A program made the translations under genes and the position numbers. From NCBI GenBank assembly GCA_001897425.1, contig MKSW01000033.1:587776-651775 (forward strand): a stretch of DNA of 64,000 nt, read 5' to 3'. Source of the stretch: Actinobacteria bacterium 69-20 (GTDB lineage Bacteria; Actinomycetota; Actinomycetes; Mycobacteriales; Nakamurellaceae). Below, one piece after another: positions 35,990-45,388 of this stretch (within the stretch, counting starts at the first letter, position 1; each line of letters opens with the position of its first letter). Under the pieces are notes generated by a model. The model was given only the letters and a program-made list of their open reading frames with translations. It did no database searches and was not told the origin of the DNA.

Positions 35990-36940
35990 ATGGAGTCGAA
36001 ACAGCGTGACGCCGGCGCATTGCCGTACGGCGTCGTGGCGTCGAGCGTCACGCCGTTCAATCAGGACGGCGATCCGGACATCAGCCGCGTGCACCTGCAC
36101 ATCGACTGGCTGATCGAGCAAGGTATCGCCGGGATTTCGCCCTTGGGCAGCTCGGGCGAATTCCCGGCCCTGGAATACGCCGACCGGCAACGCATCGTCG
36201 ACGCGTCGCTGGAGGCCGTGAACGGCCGAGTGCCCACATTAATGGGTACCCATCATTACACGACCAAACAGACAGTGGCGCTGTCGAAATACGCCGAGGG
36301 CGCCGGAGCCACCGCGCTGCTCGTCATCCCCCCGTATTACATGGTTCCGAGCCGGACCCAGGTCATGGACCATTACCGCGCCATTGCGGAGGCCGTGCAG
36401 ATTCCGATCATGCTGTACTACAACATCGCGAATACGAACGTGCGGCTGCATGTCGATGATCTTCTTCAGCTCCATGCCGAGGGCGCGATCAGCGGCGTGA
36501 AGTGGTCGGACCCGGCCGCTGCCCCCCTGTTCGATCTGATCGACGGGAGCGACAACGCCATGCGGGTGTATGTCGGTGTCGACTCGGTCGCCTTCGAGGG
36601 GCTCAGCTACGGTGCCCACGGCTGGATCTCCGGCATCCCCAGCATCGTCCCGAAAGCCGCGAACGCGCTCTACCAGAAATTGGCCGTCGAGCACGATCTC
36701 GCGGCCGCGCGCGCCGAATGGCGGAAACTGCTGCCGTTGGTGCGATTCGAATTCGCCGGAATCATGACGGGCGACGACCCGCACTGGTTCGCCGTCATGA
36801 AAACGACACTGAACATGCTGATCGGCCCAGAGATCGGCGCCCCCGCGTTGCCGGTCCAGCCGTTACCCGCCCTGGACCACGCCCGGCTGGCCGAATTGCT
36901 GTCCGCCGTCGGCTACCCCGCCGCGGCGGACGGGCAGTGA
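35990..36940 (+). CDS. Dihydrodipicolinate synthase/N-acetylneuraminate lyase family aldolase
   Basis: A 316-residue DapA-family enzyme. SSVTPFNQDGDPD at the start, GSSGEFPAL (the family GTTGE-like loop), LYYNIA with the catalytic Tyr, and ISGVKWSD with the Schiff-base Lys are all visible. In a sugar-acid cluster such proteins are typically 2-keto-3-deoxy sugar acid aldolases or KDG dehydratases, the latter feeding ketoglutarate semialdehyde dehydrogenase. The aldehyde dehydrogenase at 39,114 favours that option (inference). Confidence 0.85.
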   Translation: MESKQRDAGALPYGVVASSVTPFNQDGDPDISRVHLHIDWLIEQGIAGISPLGSSGEFPALEYADRQRIVDASLEAVNGRVPTLMGTHHYTTKQTVALSKYAEGAGATALLVIPPYYMVPSRTQVMDHYRAIAEAVQIPIMLYYNIANTNVRLHVDDLLQLHAEGAISGVKWSDPAAAPLFDLIDGSDNAMRVYVGVDSVAFEGLSYGAHGWISGIPSIVPKAANALYQKLAVEHDLAAARAEWRKLLPLVRFEFAGIMTGDDPHWFAVMKTTLNMLIGPEIGAPALPVQPLPALDHARLAELLSAVGYPAAADGQ

Positions 36941-37030
36941 CGCCTGCGTGGTCATCATGGCCTCTGCGCGGCCGTCTGTAGTTTCTTGAAATGCTCACCA
37001 TCGAACGAGGGGCAACGAAAGGCAGCAATC

Positions 37031-38047
37031 ATGGTGGAGTTCGCTGAAATCATCACGGATTCACAGCCGACACCGTTTTGGGCGAACCTGCGCGAAATGG
37101 GCGTGGAGAAGGCCGTGATCGCACTCCCGCGGGCCTATCAGGACTGGCGGAAGAGTTCTTTCGACCACCCATGGTCGTATACATCCATCGCGCTGTACCA
37201 GGAACTGCTCGGCGAGGAAGAACTCACCGTCAGCGTCGTCGAGGACAATCCGCCGATGGAAAACATCCGATTCGGGCGCCCCGGCCGGGAGGAAGAACTC
37301 GAGCAGGTACTCGTCATGATTCGGGCCATGGGGAAATTGGGTATTCCGACCTGGTGCTACAACTGGGCGGCGGGCGTCGGATGGGTGCGCACGCAGATGG
37401 CGATGCGCGGTCGCGGCGGAGCGCTCGTGGCCGGCTACGACCACGCCCTCATCGACCACAGCGACCGCTGCCTGTACGGGACGATCGACGCGAATGCGTT
37501 GTGGGAGAACCTGAGTTGGTTCCTCGAGCGGGTTCTGCCGGTCGCCGAAGTGGCCGGGGTACGCCTGGCGCTGCATCCGGACGATCCACCGGTGTCGGCG
37601 GTGCGCGGCATATCGCGCATCATCAATTCCGTCGACGCGTACGAGCGGCTCTTCGACATGTTCCCCAGCCCGGCGAATGCCATGACGCTGTGCCAGGGTA
37701 ATTTCACCCTGTTCACGGACGACCTACCGGCGGAGATCACCAAGTTCGGCGAGGCCGATCGCATTGCATTCGCGCATTTCCGCGACGTGAAGGGCACGCC
37801 AGAGCACTTCGTCGAGACGTTCCACGACAACGGGCAGACCGATATGCTGGCGTGTATGACGGCGTTCGAACGGGTCGGATACGCGGGCGTCATGCGGTCG
37901 GATCATGTGCCGCTGATGGCCGGCGACACGCAGACGGTGCCGGGCTACTCCAACCTGGGCCGTCTCTTCGCGATCGGGTACATGACGGGACTTCGGGAGG
38001 CGGCCCGCGCAGCGACCGGTTCGGGATCGATGCCGGAATCTCAGTGA
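37031..38047 (+). CDS. Mannonate dehydratase (UxuA)-like protein
   Basis: A 338-residue xylose-isomerase-fold dehydratase. VCYNWAAGVGW-type (here WCYNWAAGVGW) and RLALHPDDPP are the UxuA signatures that hold the metal ligands, and FAHFRDVKGT plus MRSDHVPLMAGD follow near the end. UxuA removes water from D-mannonate to give 2-keto-3-deoxygluconate. The protein is slightly shorter than E. coli UxuA (about 394 residues), as in many actinobacterial forms. Its product would feed the KDPG or DapA-type aldolase in the same run. Confidence 0.85.
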   Translation: MVEFAEIITDSQPTPFWANLREMGVEKAVIALPRAYQDWRKSSFDHPWSYTSIALYQELLGEEELTVSVVEDNPPMENIRFGRPGREEELEQVLVMIRAMGKLGIPTWCYNWAAGVGWVRTQMAMRGRGGALVAGYDHALIDHSDRCLYGTIDANALWENLSWFLERVLPVAEVAGVRLALHPDDPPVSAVRGISRIINSVDAYERLFDMFPSPANAMTLCQGNFTLFTDDLPAEITKFGEADRIAFAHFRDVKGTPEHFVETFHDNGQTDMLACMTAFERVGYAGVMRSDHVPLMAGDTQTVPGYSNLGRLFAIGYMTGLREAARAATGSGSMPESQ

Positions 38048-38871
38048 CAGGGGGGCAGGTGTCCGATCGACGAACCCTCAGCGGGGTGGTGGCCGATCAT
38101 TTCATTCGGCAGATCCGCGAGGGGGTCTACGCGCCGGGAGACGGCCTGCCCACGCTCAAGGAGATCGCGGCCGAGCACGGCGTCGGATACGGCGTCGCAC
38201 GCGAGGCGATGCAACATCTGGTCGCCCTCGGTCTTGTCGACGTGCGGCCGCGCCGAGGTGCCGTACTTCTCGACATCGATGCGCGTGCCGGCCTGGACGA
38301 TTCCACGTTGGCCATGTTGCTCAGCGACCAGGCCGTCGACGAGCTCTACGCACTCCGCCTACTCGTCGAGGTTGCCGTCGCCGGGCAGGCCGCGGAGCGC
38401 GCCACCCCTGAGCACCTTGCGGACATCGTGCACGCCCAGCAGGTATTCGAGGAGACCCTGGCGGCCGGTGAGCCACACTTCACGGCTGACGTGGAGCTCC
38501 ACGCCGCGATCGCGCGGGCCAGCGGCAATCGATTGTTCCTCCGCGTGCTCGATGCGCTGAAGGGGGTGCTGACCGAAGTGCGCTCGAAGACCGGAATAGT
38601 GCCGGGATCTGCGCAGGTGGCACAGGCGGAGCACGCCGCCGTCGTGCAGGCGATCATCGATCGAGATCCGGTGGCCGCCCGGGCGGCGATGCGGCGCCAT
38701 ATCGAAACGGCGACGGCGACGGTGCACCGCGCCTGGCTCACCGCGCAGCCTCCGAACGGGGCCGGCGACGGCCGCCCGGCGCCCGGCGCACATCAACCGG
38801 CTGCCAAGCCATCACGACCAGCGCGTGGTGTCAATGGGTCGGTGACCAGTCGAGGTCTGCGCGATCGCTGA
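38044..38871 (+). CDS. GntR/FCD-family transcriptional regulator
   Basis: A 275-residue regulator. An N-terminal winged helix (GVVADHFIRQIREGVY, then GVGYGVAREAMQHL as recognition helix) precedes an all-helical FCD domain with Asp/His residues in the expected metal-binding places (ELHAAIARASGN). The GTG at 38044 overlaps the previous stop; GTG at 38059, behind a GGGGGG run, is equally possible. The last 35 residues are low-complexity. FCD regulators respond to sugar acids or organic acids. It is the best local candidate to bind the GATCAA-type operators. Confidence 0.85.
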   Translation: MTGGQVSDRRTLSGVVADHFIRQIREGVYAPGDGLPTLKEIAAEHGVGYGVAREAMQHLVALGLVDVRPRRGAVLLDIDARAGLDDSTLAMLLSDQAVDELYALRLLVEVAVAGQAAERATPEHLADIVHAQQVFEETLAAGEPHFTADVELHAAIARASGNRLFLRVLDALKGVLTEVRSKTGIVPGSAQVAQAEHAAVVQAIIDRDPVAARAAMRRHIETATATVHRAWLTAQPPNGAGDGRPAPGAHQPAAKPSRPARGVNGSVTSRGLRDR

Positions 38872-38913
38872 AGGTATCGCGGTCACTCAAGGTGTCGCAG
38901 CCAACCGACCGGG

Positions 38914-39117
38914 GTGGATCACGTCGAGGTGGCCGGCAAGGCCGTGGTGAATGCGTTCGGCGACACGCACGCCGACGATCTGCTCGCGGGGCTGGTCGCC
39001 CGCGGGGTCACGCGAGTACACCTCTACCATGTCGGCCTGGTGGCTCCTCCGCGGCTGGATCGCGCTGTCGCCGCCATCCGATCGGTCGAGCAGCATCGAA
39101 GGAGCACACTCCCATGA
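38914..39117 (+). CDS. 67-residue ORF or gene remnant before the aldehyde dehydrogenase
   Basis: This frame starts at GTG 38914 and ends at TGA 39115-39117, overlapping the next ATG at 39114. Its third codon positions are strongly GC-biased, as in a real coding region. The product (with THADDLLAGLVARGVTRVHLY in its centre, here split) resembles the C-terminal part of a larger enzyme but I cannot name it. No ribosome site is seen. It may be the 3' relic of a deleted gene, or a short coupling ORF. Confidence 0.4.
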   Translation: MDHVEVAGKAVVNAFGDTHADDLLAGLVARGVTRVHLYHVGLVAPPRLDRAVAAIRSVEQHRRSTLP

Positions 39118-40619
39118 CGATCCTCACCCACGATCCGCGTGACGGCACCTCCCGGGACACGGACATCACCCCGACGCCACAGGCGGACGTGCGCGCCGCC
39201 GCCGATCGTGCCGCCGCCGCGCTCCGGCAACTGCGCGACGTCGGCCGCGCTGCCCGTGCCGCCGCCCTGCGCGGTATCGCCGACGCGCTGGAAGCCGATC
39301 GCGCGGACCTCGTCGCCTGCGCCATGGCGGAGACCGGGCTCGGCGAGCAGCGGTTGACCGGCGAGGTGAACCGCAGCGCGTTCCAGTTCCGCATGTTCGC
39401 GGACGCGATCGAGGAGGGCTCCTATCTAGAGGCCATGATCGATCATGCCGGGGACACCCCGCTCGGGCCGGCCCCCGATGTGCGGCGCATGCTCGTGCCG
39501 CTCGGGCCGGTGGCGGTGTTCGGCTCCAGCAACTTCCCGTTCGCGTTCTCCGTCGCCGGTGGGGACACCGCCTCGGCGCTCGCCGCCGGCAACCCCGTCG
39601 TCGTCAAGGCACATTCGTCGCACATTCTCACCTCACGGGCCACGTTCGACGTCATCCACCGCGCAACCGTCGCGAGCGGTCTGCCGACCGACACGTTCCA
39701 GATCGTCTACGGCCAGCAGGCCGGAGTGGATCTGGTCCGGGACCCGGCCATCACGGCGGTCGGATACACCGGATCCCTCGGCGCCGCACAGATTCTCATC
39801 GCGGCGATCGGTGAGCGGGAGACCCCGATCCCGTTCTACGGCGAGCTGAGCAGCGTGAACCCGTTGATCGTCACCGAGGCCGCCGCCCGCGCCCGCGGGG
39901 CGCAGATCGCCCAGGGCCTCTACACGTCCGTCACCGGCTCGGCCGGCCAGCTGTGCACCAAACCCGGTGTGGCGTTCGTGCCTCGCACCGACGACGCCAT
40001 CGTTCCGGAACTGGTCCGCCTCGCCGCCGCCGCCGAGCCCCAGCCGCTGCTGAACGCGAAGATCCACGAATCGCTGTTCCGCATCCAAGGCGACCTGATC
40101 GCGAGCGGTGGCGCCAGCGCGCTGCGCGCCAGCGAGCCGGTCGGCCCCGGCCTCGGCGCGACGCCGGGCGTCCTCGAGATCGACGCGTCGACGTTCACCG
40201 CGGCAGCCGCGGAGGAGGCGTTCGGTCCGGTTGTCGTCGTGGTGCGGTACGACACGCTCGACGAGCTGCCCGCCGCCCTGGACGCCGTCCCCGACTCGCT
40301 CACCGCCACGGTGCACTGCGAAGCCGACGAGGCTGCCGGTCTCGCCGATCTCGTGACGCACCTGCAGCGCCGCTCCGGCCGCGTCGTGTTCAACGGATAC
40401 CCCACCGGGGTGCGGGTCTGCTGGGCGCAGCACCACGGCGGGCCGTGGCCGGCGACCAATTCGCAGCACACCTCCGTCGGCGTCACGGCGATGCGCCGCT
40501 TCCTGCGGCCGATCGCGTGGCAGTCCGCGCCGGCCGTGCTGTTGCCGGCGGAGTTGCGGGATGACGACGCCTCGGTGCCGCGCCGTGTCGACGGCGTCTA
40601 CCAGCCCGCGAAGAACTGA
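39114..40619 (+). CDS. 2,5-dioxovalerate (alpha-ketoglutarate semialdehyde) dehydrogenase, NADP type
   Basis: A 501-residue aldehyde dehydrogenase of the long ketoglutarate-semialdehyde type. VFGSSNFPFAFS is diagnostic for this subfamily, VVKAHSSH holds the cofactor Lys, FYGELSSVNP the general-base Glu and GQLCTKPG the catalytic Cys. WPATNSQHTSVG near the C-terminus is also typical. It oxidises 2,5-dioxopentanoate to 2-oxoglutarate, the last step of non-phosphorylating sugar-acid degradation. The start has GAAGGAG upstream. Confidence 0.88.
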   Translation: MTILTHDPRDGTSRDTDITPTPQADVRAAADRAAAALRQLRDVGRAARAAALRGIADALEADRADLVACAMAETGLGEQRLTGEVNRSAFQFRMFADAIEEGSYLEAMIDHAGDTPLGPAPDVRRMLVPLGPVAVFGSSNFPFAFSVAGGDTASALAAGNPVVVKAHSSHILTSRATFDVIHRATVASGLPTDTFQIVYGQQAGVDLVRDPAITAVGYTGSLGAAQILIAAIGERETPIPFYGELSSVNPLIVTEAAARARGAQIAQGLYTSVTGSAGQLCTKPGVAFVPRTDDAIVPELVRLAAAAEPQPLLNAKIHESLFRIQGDLIASGGASALRASEPVGPGLGATPGVLEIDASTFTAAAAEEAFGPVVVVVRYDTLDELPAALDAVPDSLTATVHCEADEAAGLADLVTHLQRRSGRVVFNGYPTGVRVCWAQHHGGPWPATNSQHTSVGVTAMRRFLRPIAWQSAPAVLLPAELRDDDASVPRRVDGVYQPAKN

Positions 40620-40643
40620 TCCCACATCACGAGTAAGGACGTC

Positions 40644-41651
40644 ATGCCCGAATCGCACCCCGCATCCGACCGGCCGATCCGCTGGGGAATTCTCGCCACC
40701 GGCGGTATCGCCCGCAAGTTCGCCGCCGATCTGCTGCTCGACGGCCACCTCGTCGCCGCGGTCGGCTCCCGCAGCGCCGAATCCGCGGCCGCCTTCGCGC
40801 GGGAGTTCGGCATCGCCCGGGCGCACGGCAGCTACGCGGATCTGGTGGCCGACCCGGACGTGGACATCGTCTACGTGGCGTCCCCGCACACCTTCCACGA
40901 GGAGCACGGCGCCCTGGCCCTCGAGGCCGGCAAGCACGTATTGATCGAGAAGCCCATCACGGTGAACGCCGCGCAGGCGCGCCGGCTCGCGGCGCTGGCC
41001 GCGGACCGCGGGCTGCTGCTGATGGAGGCGATGTGGACGCGGTACCTGCCGCATGTGCAACGCATCCGGGAGGTGATCGCCGCCGCAACCATCGGGACGG
41101 TGACGGGATTCCTCGCCAACCACAGCCAGAACCTGACCACCGACCCGGCCCATCGCATCAATGCGCTGGAGTTGGGCGGCGGGGCGCTGCTGGATCTCGG
41201 CATCTACCCGATCTCGTTCGCCGCCGGGCTGTTCGGGAAACCCACGACCGTGCAGGCGCTGGGATCACTCGGTGCGACCGGCGCGGACACGCATGTCTCC
41301 GTCGTCCTGCAATATGACGGCGGCGCGATCGCCTCCACCTATTCCACGAGCCGCTCCCGCGGACCGAACACGGCCGCGATCCTCGGCACCGACGGCCGCA
41401 TCGAGATGTCGTCCGTGTGGTACGCGCCGTCGGAGACAAGGGTGTTCGACGGCCGGAACCGGCTGGTGGAGACGTTCGACTGGGCGGTCGCCGGTCGCGG
41501 CATGCAATTCCAGGCGCGGGAGGCCGAGCAACTGATCCGTAGTGGTCGGATCGAGAGCGGAATCCTCACCCCCGCAGCATGTATCGACATCATGGAGACG
41601 CTGGACGAGGTTCGCCGCCAGATCGGGGTGCGCTATCCCGGAGCGGACTGA
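40644..41651 (+). CDS. Gfo/Idh/MocA family oxidoreductase
   Basis: A 335-residue NAD(P)-dependent sugar oxidoreductase. The N-terminal WGILATGGIARKFAADLL is the dinucleotide fold, VYVASPHTFHEEH follows, and LIEKPITVNA carries the conserved Glu-Lys-Pro. The C-terminal domain begins near TGFLANHS. It closes the sugar-acid operon 24 bases after the dehydrogenase. Typical substrates are sugars or dihydrodiols; the initial oxidation of the imported sugar is a fair possibility. Confidence 0.88.
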   Translation: MPESHPASDRPIRWGILATGGIARKFAADLLLDGHLVAAVGSRSAESAAAFAREFGIARAHGSYADLVADPDVDIVYVASPHTFHEEHGALALEAGKHVLIEKPITVNAAQARRLAALAADRGLLLMEAMWTRYLPHVQRIREVIAAATIGTVTGFLANHSQNLTTDPAHRINALELGGGALLDLGIYPISFAAGLFGKPTTVQALGSLGATGADTHVSVVLQYDGGAIASTYSTSRSRGPNTAAILGTDGRIEMSSVWYAPSETRVFDGRNRLVETFDWAVAGRGMQFQAREAEQLIRSGRIESGILTPAACIDIMETLDEVRRQIGVRYPGAD

Positions 41652-41909
41652 CGTGCCGCGGGCCGCGCTATGTAGTTCCGCTCTGCCGCGACTGGTTTCG
41701 ACCGGTGCTTCGGTCAGAACGTCGCAATCGGCACCGGTCCGACGGCCGCGTTGACGAACCTGAACTTGCCGCCATCTCGGCACGGCAATCCCGCCTGACC
41801 ACGGCATGACGTCCGCGAGTCGCGGTGACGGTGCTTTACAGAGCGCGGCCGGCACTTCAGGATGGGGTGACCTGAAATCAGGGGAACGGAAACGGTGAAC
41901 GGAGGCCCG

Positions 41910-42656
41910 ATGGACATTCGCAAGCTTGTCGCAGAGGCGTTGGGAACGGCATGCCTCGTCTTCGTCGGCGTGGGGGTGGCCACGGTCTCGTTCGGGTTCG
42001 CGGTCGCCGGGCCGGGCCTCGCGGCGGGTGTCATCGCGACCGCGCTCGCCTTCGGGCTGGTGATGTTGATCCTCGCCTACGCGATCGGCTCCGTTTCCGG
42101 GGCGCACATCAACCCGGCCGTGACGATGGGTTTCCTTGTCGCGGGCCGTATGTCGCTCACGGAGGCCGTCGGCTACTGGATCGCGCAGATCGTCGGCGCG
42201 ATCGTCGGAGCCGCTGAACTACGAGGGTTGTTCGCAGCGGTCCCGGACTATTCCACGGCGAAGCAGGGCCTCGGCACCGACGGGTGGGGCAGTCATTCGA
42301 TGGTGCACCTCGGTGGCGGCGGCGCGTTCCTGGCCGAGGCGGTGCTCACGTTCCTCTTCGTCTTCGTCGTGCTGACGGTCACCAGCAAGGCCGGCGGCTC
42401 GCCGCTGCTGGCCGGAGTCGCCATCGGCTTCGCGCTCGGAACGGTGCACCTGATGGGCGTGCCCCTCACCGGCACCTCAGTGAACCCAGCGCGCTCCATC
42501 GGCCCGGCGATCTTCGTCGGCGGCGACGCGCTCGGCCAGCTGTGGCTGTTCATCGTCGCCCCGTTGGTCGGCGGCGCGGTGGCGGCGCTGGCCAGCCGGT
42601 ATTTCTACGGTTCCGAGAGCCGCGCGGCGCAGCCCGATCCCGCCCCCGCGCGCTGA
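41910..42656 (+). CDS. Aquaporin family channel (MIP)
   Basis: A 248-residue major intrinsic protein with six membrane segments. The two pore motifs are HINPAVT in the first half and SVNPARS in the second. The first transmembrane segment starts at LGTACLVFVGVG, and the length is close to that of AqpZ. The ATG at 41910 has GGAGG at 41901-41905; GTG at 41895 would add five residues. Water or small polar solutes could pass. It stands alone, with no glycerol genes nearby. Confidence 0.9.
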   Translation: MDIRKLVAEALGTACLVFVGVGVATVSFGFAVAGPGLAAGVIATALAFGLVMLILAYAIGSVSGAHINPAVTMGFLVAGRMSLTEAVGYWIAQIVGAIVGAAELRGLFAAVPDYSTAKQGLGTDGWGSHSMVHLGGGGAFLAEAVLTFLFVFVVLTVTSKAGGSPLLAGVAIGFALGTVHLMGVPLTGTSVNPARSIGPAIFVGGDALGQLWLFIVAPLVGGAVAALASRYFYGSESRAAQPDPAPAR

Positions 42657-42994
42657 ACCGGCGCCGACAGTTCCGACAGCGCCGACCCGGACTCGGCGTC
42701 GCGCTGCCGGGAGGGATCTACGGGCCGGTGAGCGAAACCGGTTGTAGGCGCGTAATTTTCGCTTATGACGAACAATGCCCTGACGCGCGAATGCCTATTC
42801 CGGTGAGCTGAGCGATGCGGCCCTGATGCCCCGACTCCGGTGACGGCGTCAATACTCTCGACTGCTTCGACACGGCGCGGGCGCCCAGTTTTTTGTCGCG
42901 TCCAGCCAGCGTTGGCGCCATCACCGCGCTGAGCACTGACGCGGTTTCGGCGACGCGGAAGATCGATGTCGCCCGCGCCTATGCCTCGCTCCGG
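42657..42994. other. 338-base gap between aquaporin and YcaQ-like genes
   Basis: No credible gene is seen here. The only structured element is a terminator-like hairpin at 42874-42894. A TATGACG heptamer lies at 42764. Confidence 0.6.
42874..42894 (+). terminator. Candidate intrinsic terminator
   Basis: GGCG-CGGG-CGCC (42874-42885) can form a short hairpin, followed after three bases by six T residues at 42889-42894. It lies 218 bases downstream of the aquaporin stop, in the right orientation to end a plus-strand transcript. Confidence 0.45.
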
Positions 42995-44263
42995 TCAGTT
43001 CGGAGCGACTTCGCGCGGATGCTGGTGCCGCTGCACGGCGGTGTCGTCGCCGTGCAGTGCCCGCGCGATCTCCTCGGCCGCATCACCCCAGCCGGAGACG
43101 CTGACGCGCTCCAGGTTCTGCCAGGCCGCTGCGCGCAACAGCTCTCCGGCCACGGATTCGGCCTGGGCGCCGTCATATCCGTTTGAACCTTCCCACCACG
43201 CGGACTGCACCAGCAGCGTCGACTGCGCGCGGTCGGCCTTCAGGTCCACTCGCGCGGCGATGCGCTCGCCGACGAGCACCGGGAGCGAGTAGTAGCCGAA
43301 GCGGCGCCGATGTGCCGGCGTGTAGATCTCGATGCGGTAGTCGAGGTCGTAGAGGCGCAGCGCCCGCTCGCGGAACCAGATGAGCGGATCGAACGGGCTG
43401 AGCAGGGCCGCGCCGTCGATGCGCCGGGGGGTGGTGGCTTGCTTGTGCATCCACGCCGGCCGGGGGCGGCCACCGCGCTCCCAGCCGGTGACCCGCACGG
43501 GGATCAGCTCGCCCTCGTCGACCAGCGCCGCGATCGCCGCGCGCACCTGGGCGCGGTCGCGGAAGCGGTAGTAATCCGCGAGATCGGTGTCGGTGGCCAC
43601 GCCGTAGGACCGAGCCGCCCGGCGGATGAGCTCGCGCACGGCGTCGTCGCGCGGGATCTCTCGCGTGAAGATCTCGGCGGGGATCACGTCTTCTGCCAGG
43701 GCGTAGCTGCGCTCGAAGCCGCGGCGCCCCGCCACGGCGACTTCGCCTATGCGCCACAGGATCTCGAGCGCCATCTTGGCCTCGTCCCAATCCCACCAGC
43801 CGCCGCGTTCGCGCGGCGCGTCGTCACGCAGATCGGCCGGCTTGAGCGGCCCGCGGCCCCGTAGTTCGGCGCGCACCCAGTCCAGCGTGCGCGCCTTCGC
43901 GTTCAGCCAGGAGTCGGTCTTTTCCTCCCACCGGCGGCGGAAGTCGTCCATTCGGAAGCGCCACAGCGCCCAGTCCGCTGCGGAGATGAACGCCGCCTCA
44001 TGCGGCACGTACTCGACATAGCGGCCGGACGGATTCATGAAGGTCCGGTCGAATGTTTGGGGGTCGTATGCCCCCAGCCGGGCGAACATCGGCATGTAGT
44101 GCGCCCGCGCGAACACGTTCACCGAGTCGATCTGCAGCACGCCGAGGCGCTCCATCGCCGTATGGAGGTGCTTAGGCGCCACTGTGTTCGGGCGTCGCCG
44201 CGAGAAACCCTGCGCGGCAAGGGCGATCCGTCTGGCCTCGGACGCGCTGAGCGTGCGCACCAC
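42995..44263 (-). CDS. Winged-helix DNA-binding protein, YcaQ/HTH_42 family
   Basis: A 422-residue member of the YcaQ (HTH_42) family. LQIDSVNVFARAHYMPMFARLG near the N-terminus contains the QxD segment reported as catalytic in YcaQ-type glycosylases (here QID), followed by YVEYVPHEAAFI. WREKALRLYDLDYRIE-type text occurs as FRERALRLYDLDYRIEIY. YcaQ/AlkX enzymes unhook DNA interstrand crosslinks. The start sits 333 bases from the channel gene; the function here is inferred from the family. Confidence 0.82.
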   Translation of the reverse strand: MVRTLSASEARRIALAAQGFSRRRPNTVAPKHLHTAMERLGVLQIDSVNVFARAHYMPMFARLGAYDPQTFDRTFMNPSGRYVEYVPHEAAFISAADWALWRFRMDDFRRRWEEKTDSWLNAKARTLDWVRAELRGRGPLKPADLRDDAPRERGGWWDWDEAKMALEILWRIGEVAVAGRRGFERSYALAEDVIPAEIFTREIPRDDAVRELIRRAARSYGVATDTDLADYYRFRDRAQVRAAIAALVDEGELIPVRVTGWERGGRPRPAWMHKQATTPRRIDGAALLSPFDPLIWFRERALRLYDLDYRIEIYTPAHRRRFGYYSLPVLVGERIAARVDLKADRAQSTLLVQSAWWEGSNGYDGAQAESVAGELLRAAAWQNLERVSVSGWGDAAEEIARALHGDDTAVQRHQHPREVAPN

Positions 44264-44596
44264 CGGTTCAGCGTATCGGCGCCTCGGCGCCGTTCATTGA
44301 TGACGTCTCCTTGGGCGGGGCCGGAGGCGGTGACGTCCGCCGTGGCGACCTCGGCGGCGGCAACGTTCGCGCCGTCATAATCGCGGCGTCCGGCATCTGA
44401 CCGGCAGCATCCAACTGGCGATGCCACACGATCTGAGCGCACCGACAGCCGGGCCAGCGAGCGGCGATACTCGGCGCTATTCGAAGACTTGCTCGTGACC
44501 GTAACCGACAACTACGACAGCCGGCGCTCCCGGCCCGATGGTTCAATGCCGTACTGCCGGAAACCAACTGGCGCGGATCAGCCATTTCCTATGGGG
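44264..44596. other. 333-base gap upstream of the YcaQ-like gene
   Basis: No gene is supported. It should hold the promoter of the minus-strand YcaQ-like gene. A TATGACGGCG copy (reverse strand) lies at 44370-44379. Nothing else stands out. Confidence 0.5.
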
Positions 44597-45388
44597 CTAT
44601 TGCTTTCGCACTGGCTCCGTCTGCCCATTCGGCGAGGCGACCGTGCCGGTGGTGGCCCGCACAAGTTCGACAAGCTCGGCGACCTGGCGGCGAAGGATTT
44701 CGATATCCGCCCGGGTGACGGATTGCTCCTCGGCGCCGACCTCGCGGACGCGGTCGACAAGCTATGACGCGAACGTGGCCGTCACCATGCCGAGAAGGGC
44801 AATACCGCCGAGCATGAGGCCGATACCAATGGCGCGTCCTGCGGCGGTGACGGGTGATACGTCGCCGTAGCCGACGGTGGTCACGGTGACGAACGACCAC
44901 CACACGGCGTCCCCGAAGGATCCAATAGTTGCGCCGAGGTGGCCTCGTTCCGCGTCGAGGATGGCCAGCGACGCGCACAGAAGCAGCACTGCCGCGATCC
45001 CGGTGACGTAGACGCCGACCCGGCCACGGAAGCTTGTTGACGCCTTCCGGTTCAAGACCTTGATGAGCATGAGCAGGCGAAGAAGCGGAAGCGGTCGTAA
45101 GACCGGTAGTGCGACGACCGCGAGGTCAACGAGGTTGTGGGCGACATAGTTTCCGCGATGTTTCGCCAGTACGACACGAACCACATAGTCGATGCCGAAC
45201 AGGCCCCACACGACCGCACCGACGACGCCGCAAGCGGCGACCAGTGCCGCAGGCAGGTCGGTTTGCAGGATCGGCCAGGCGTACGCGGCAAGGAACACGG
45301 CCGCGGCCACTGCAAGTGGCCATTCAATTCGTCTCTCCCAACGCATCACCGCTGTCCCGTAGAAACTGGTCTCCACAGCCTGACTCAT
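44597..45388 (-). pseudogene. Potassium channel gene interrupted by an in-frame TAG
   Basis: From the start at 45388 (GAAGGGAG upstream) the frame encodes a voltage-gated-like channel with four or more membrane segments, the selectivity filter TVGYGD, and ends MVTATFAS at a TAG (44762-44764). The same frame continues without interruption for about 54 codons to a second TAG at 44597-44599. The continuation is a plausible coiled coil containing EILRRQVAELVELVR, the usual cytoplasmic tail of this family. A Trp codon TGG changed to TAG would explain it. Either the gene is truncated (208 residues), it is read through (263 residues), or the base is a sequencing error. Confidence 0.75.

Noticed and set aside
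38044..39117. Joining the GntR gene with the following frame as one gene split by a stop
   Set aside because: They share a frame, but the sequence between them is not regulator-like and the regulator already has a complete FCD domain.
44489..44767. Plus-strand frame overlapping the channel tail
   Set aside because: It is the reverse complement of the channel coiled-coil region and has no ribosome site or motif.
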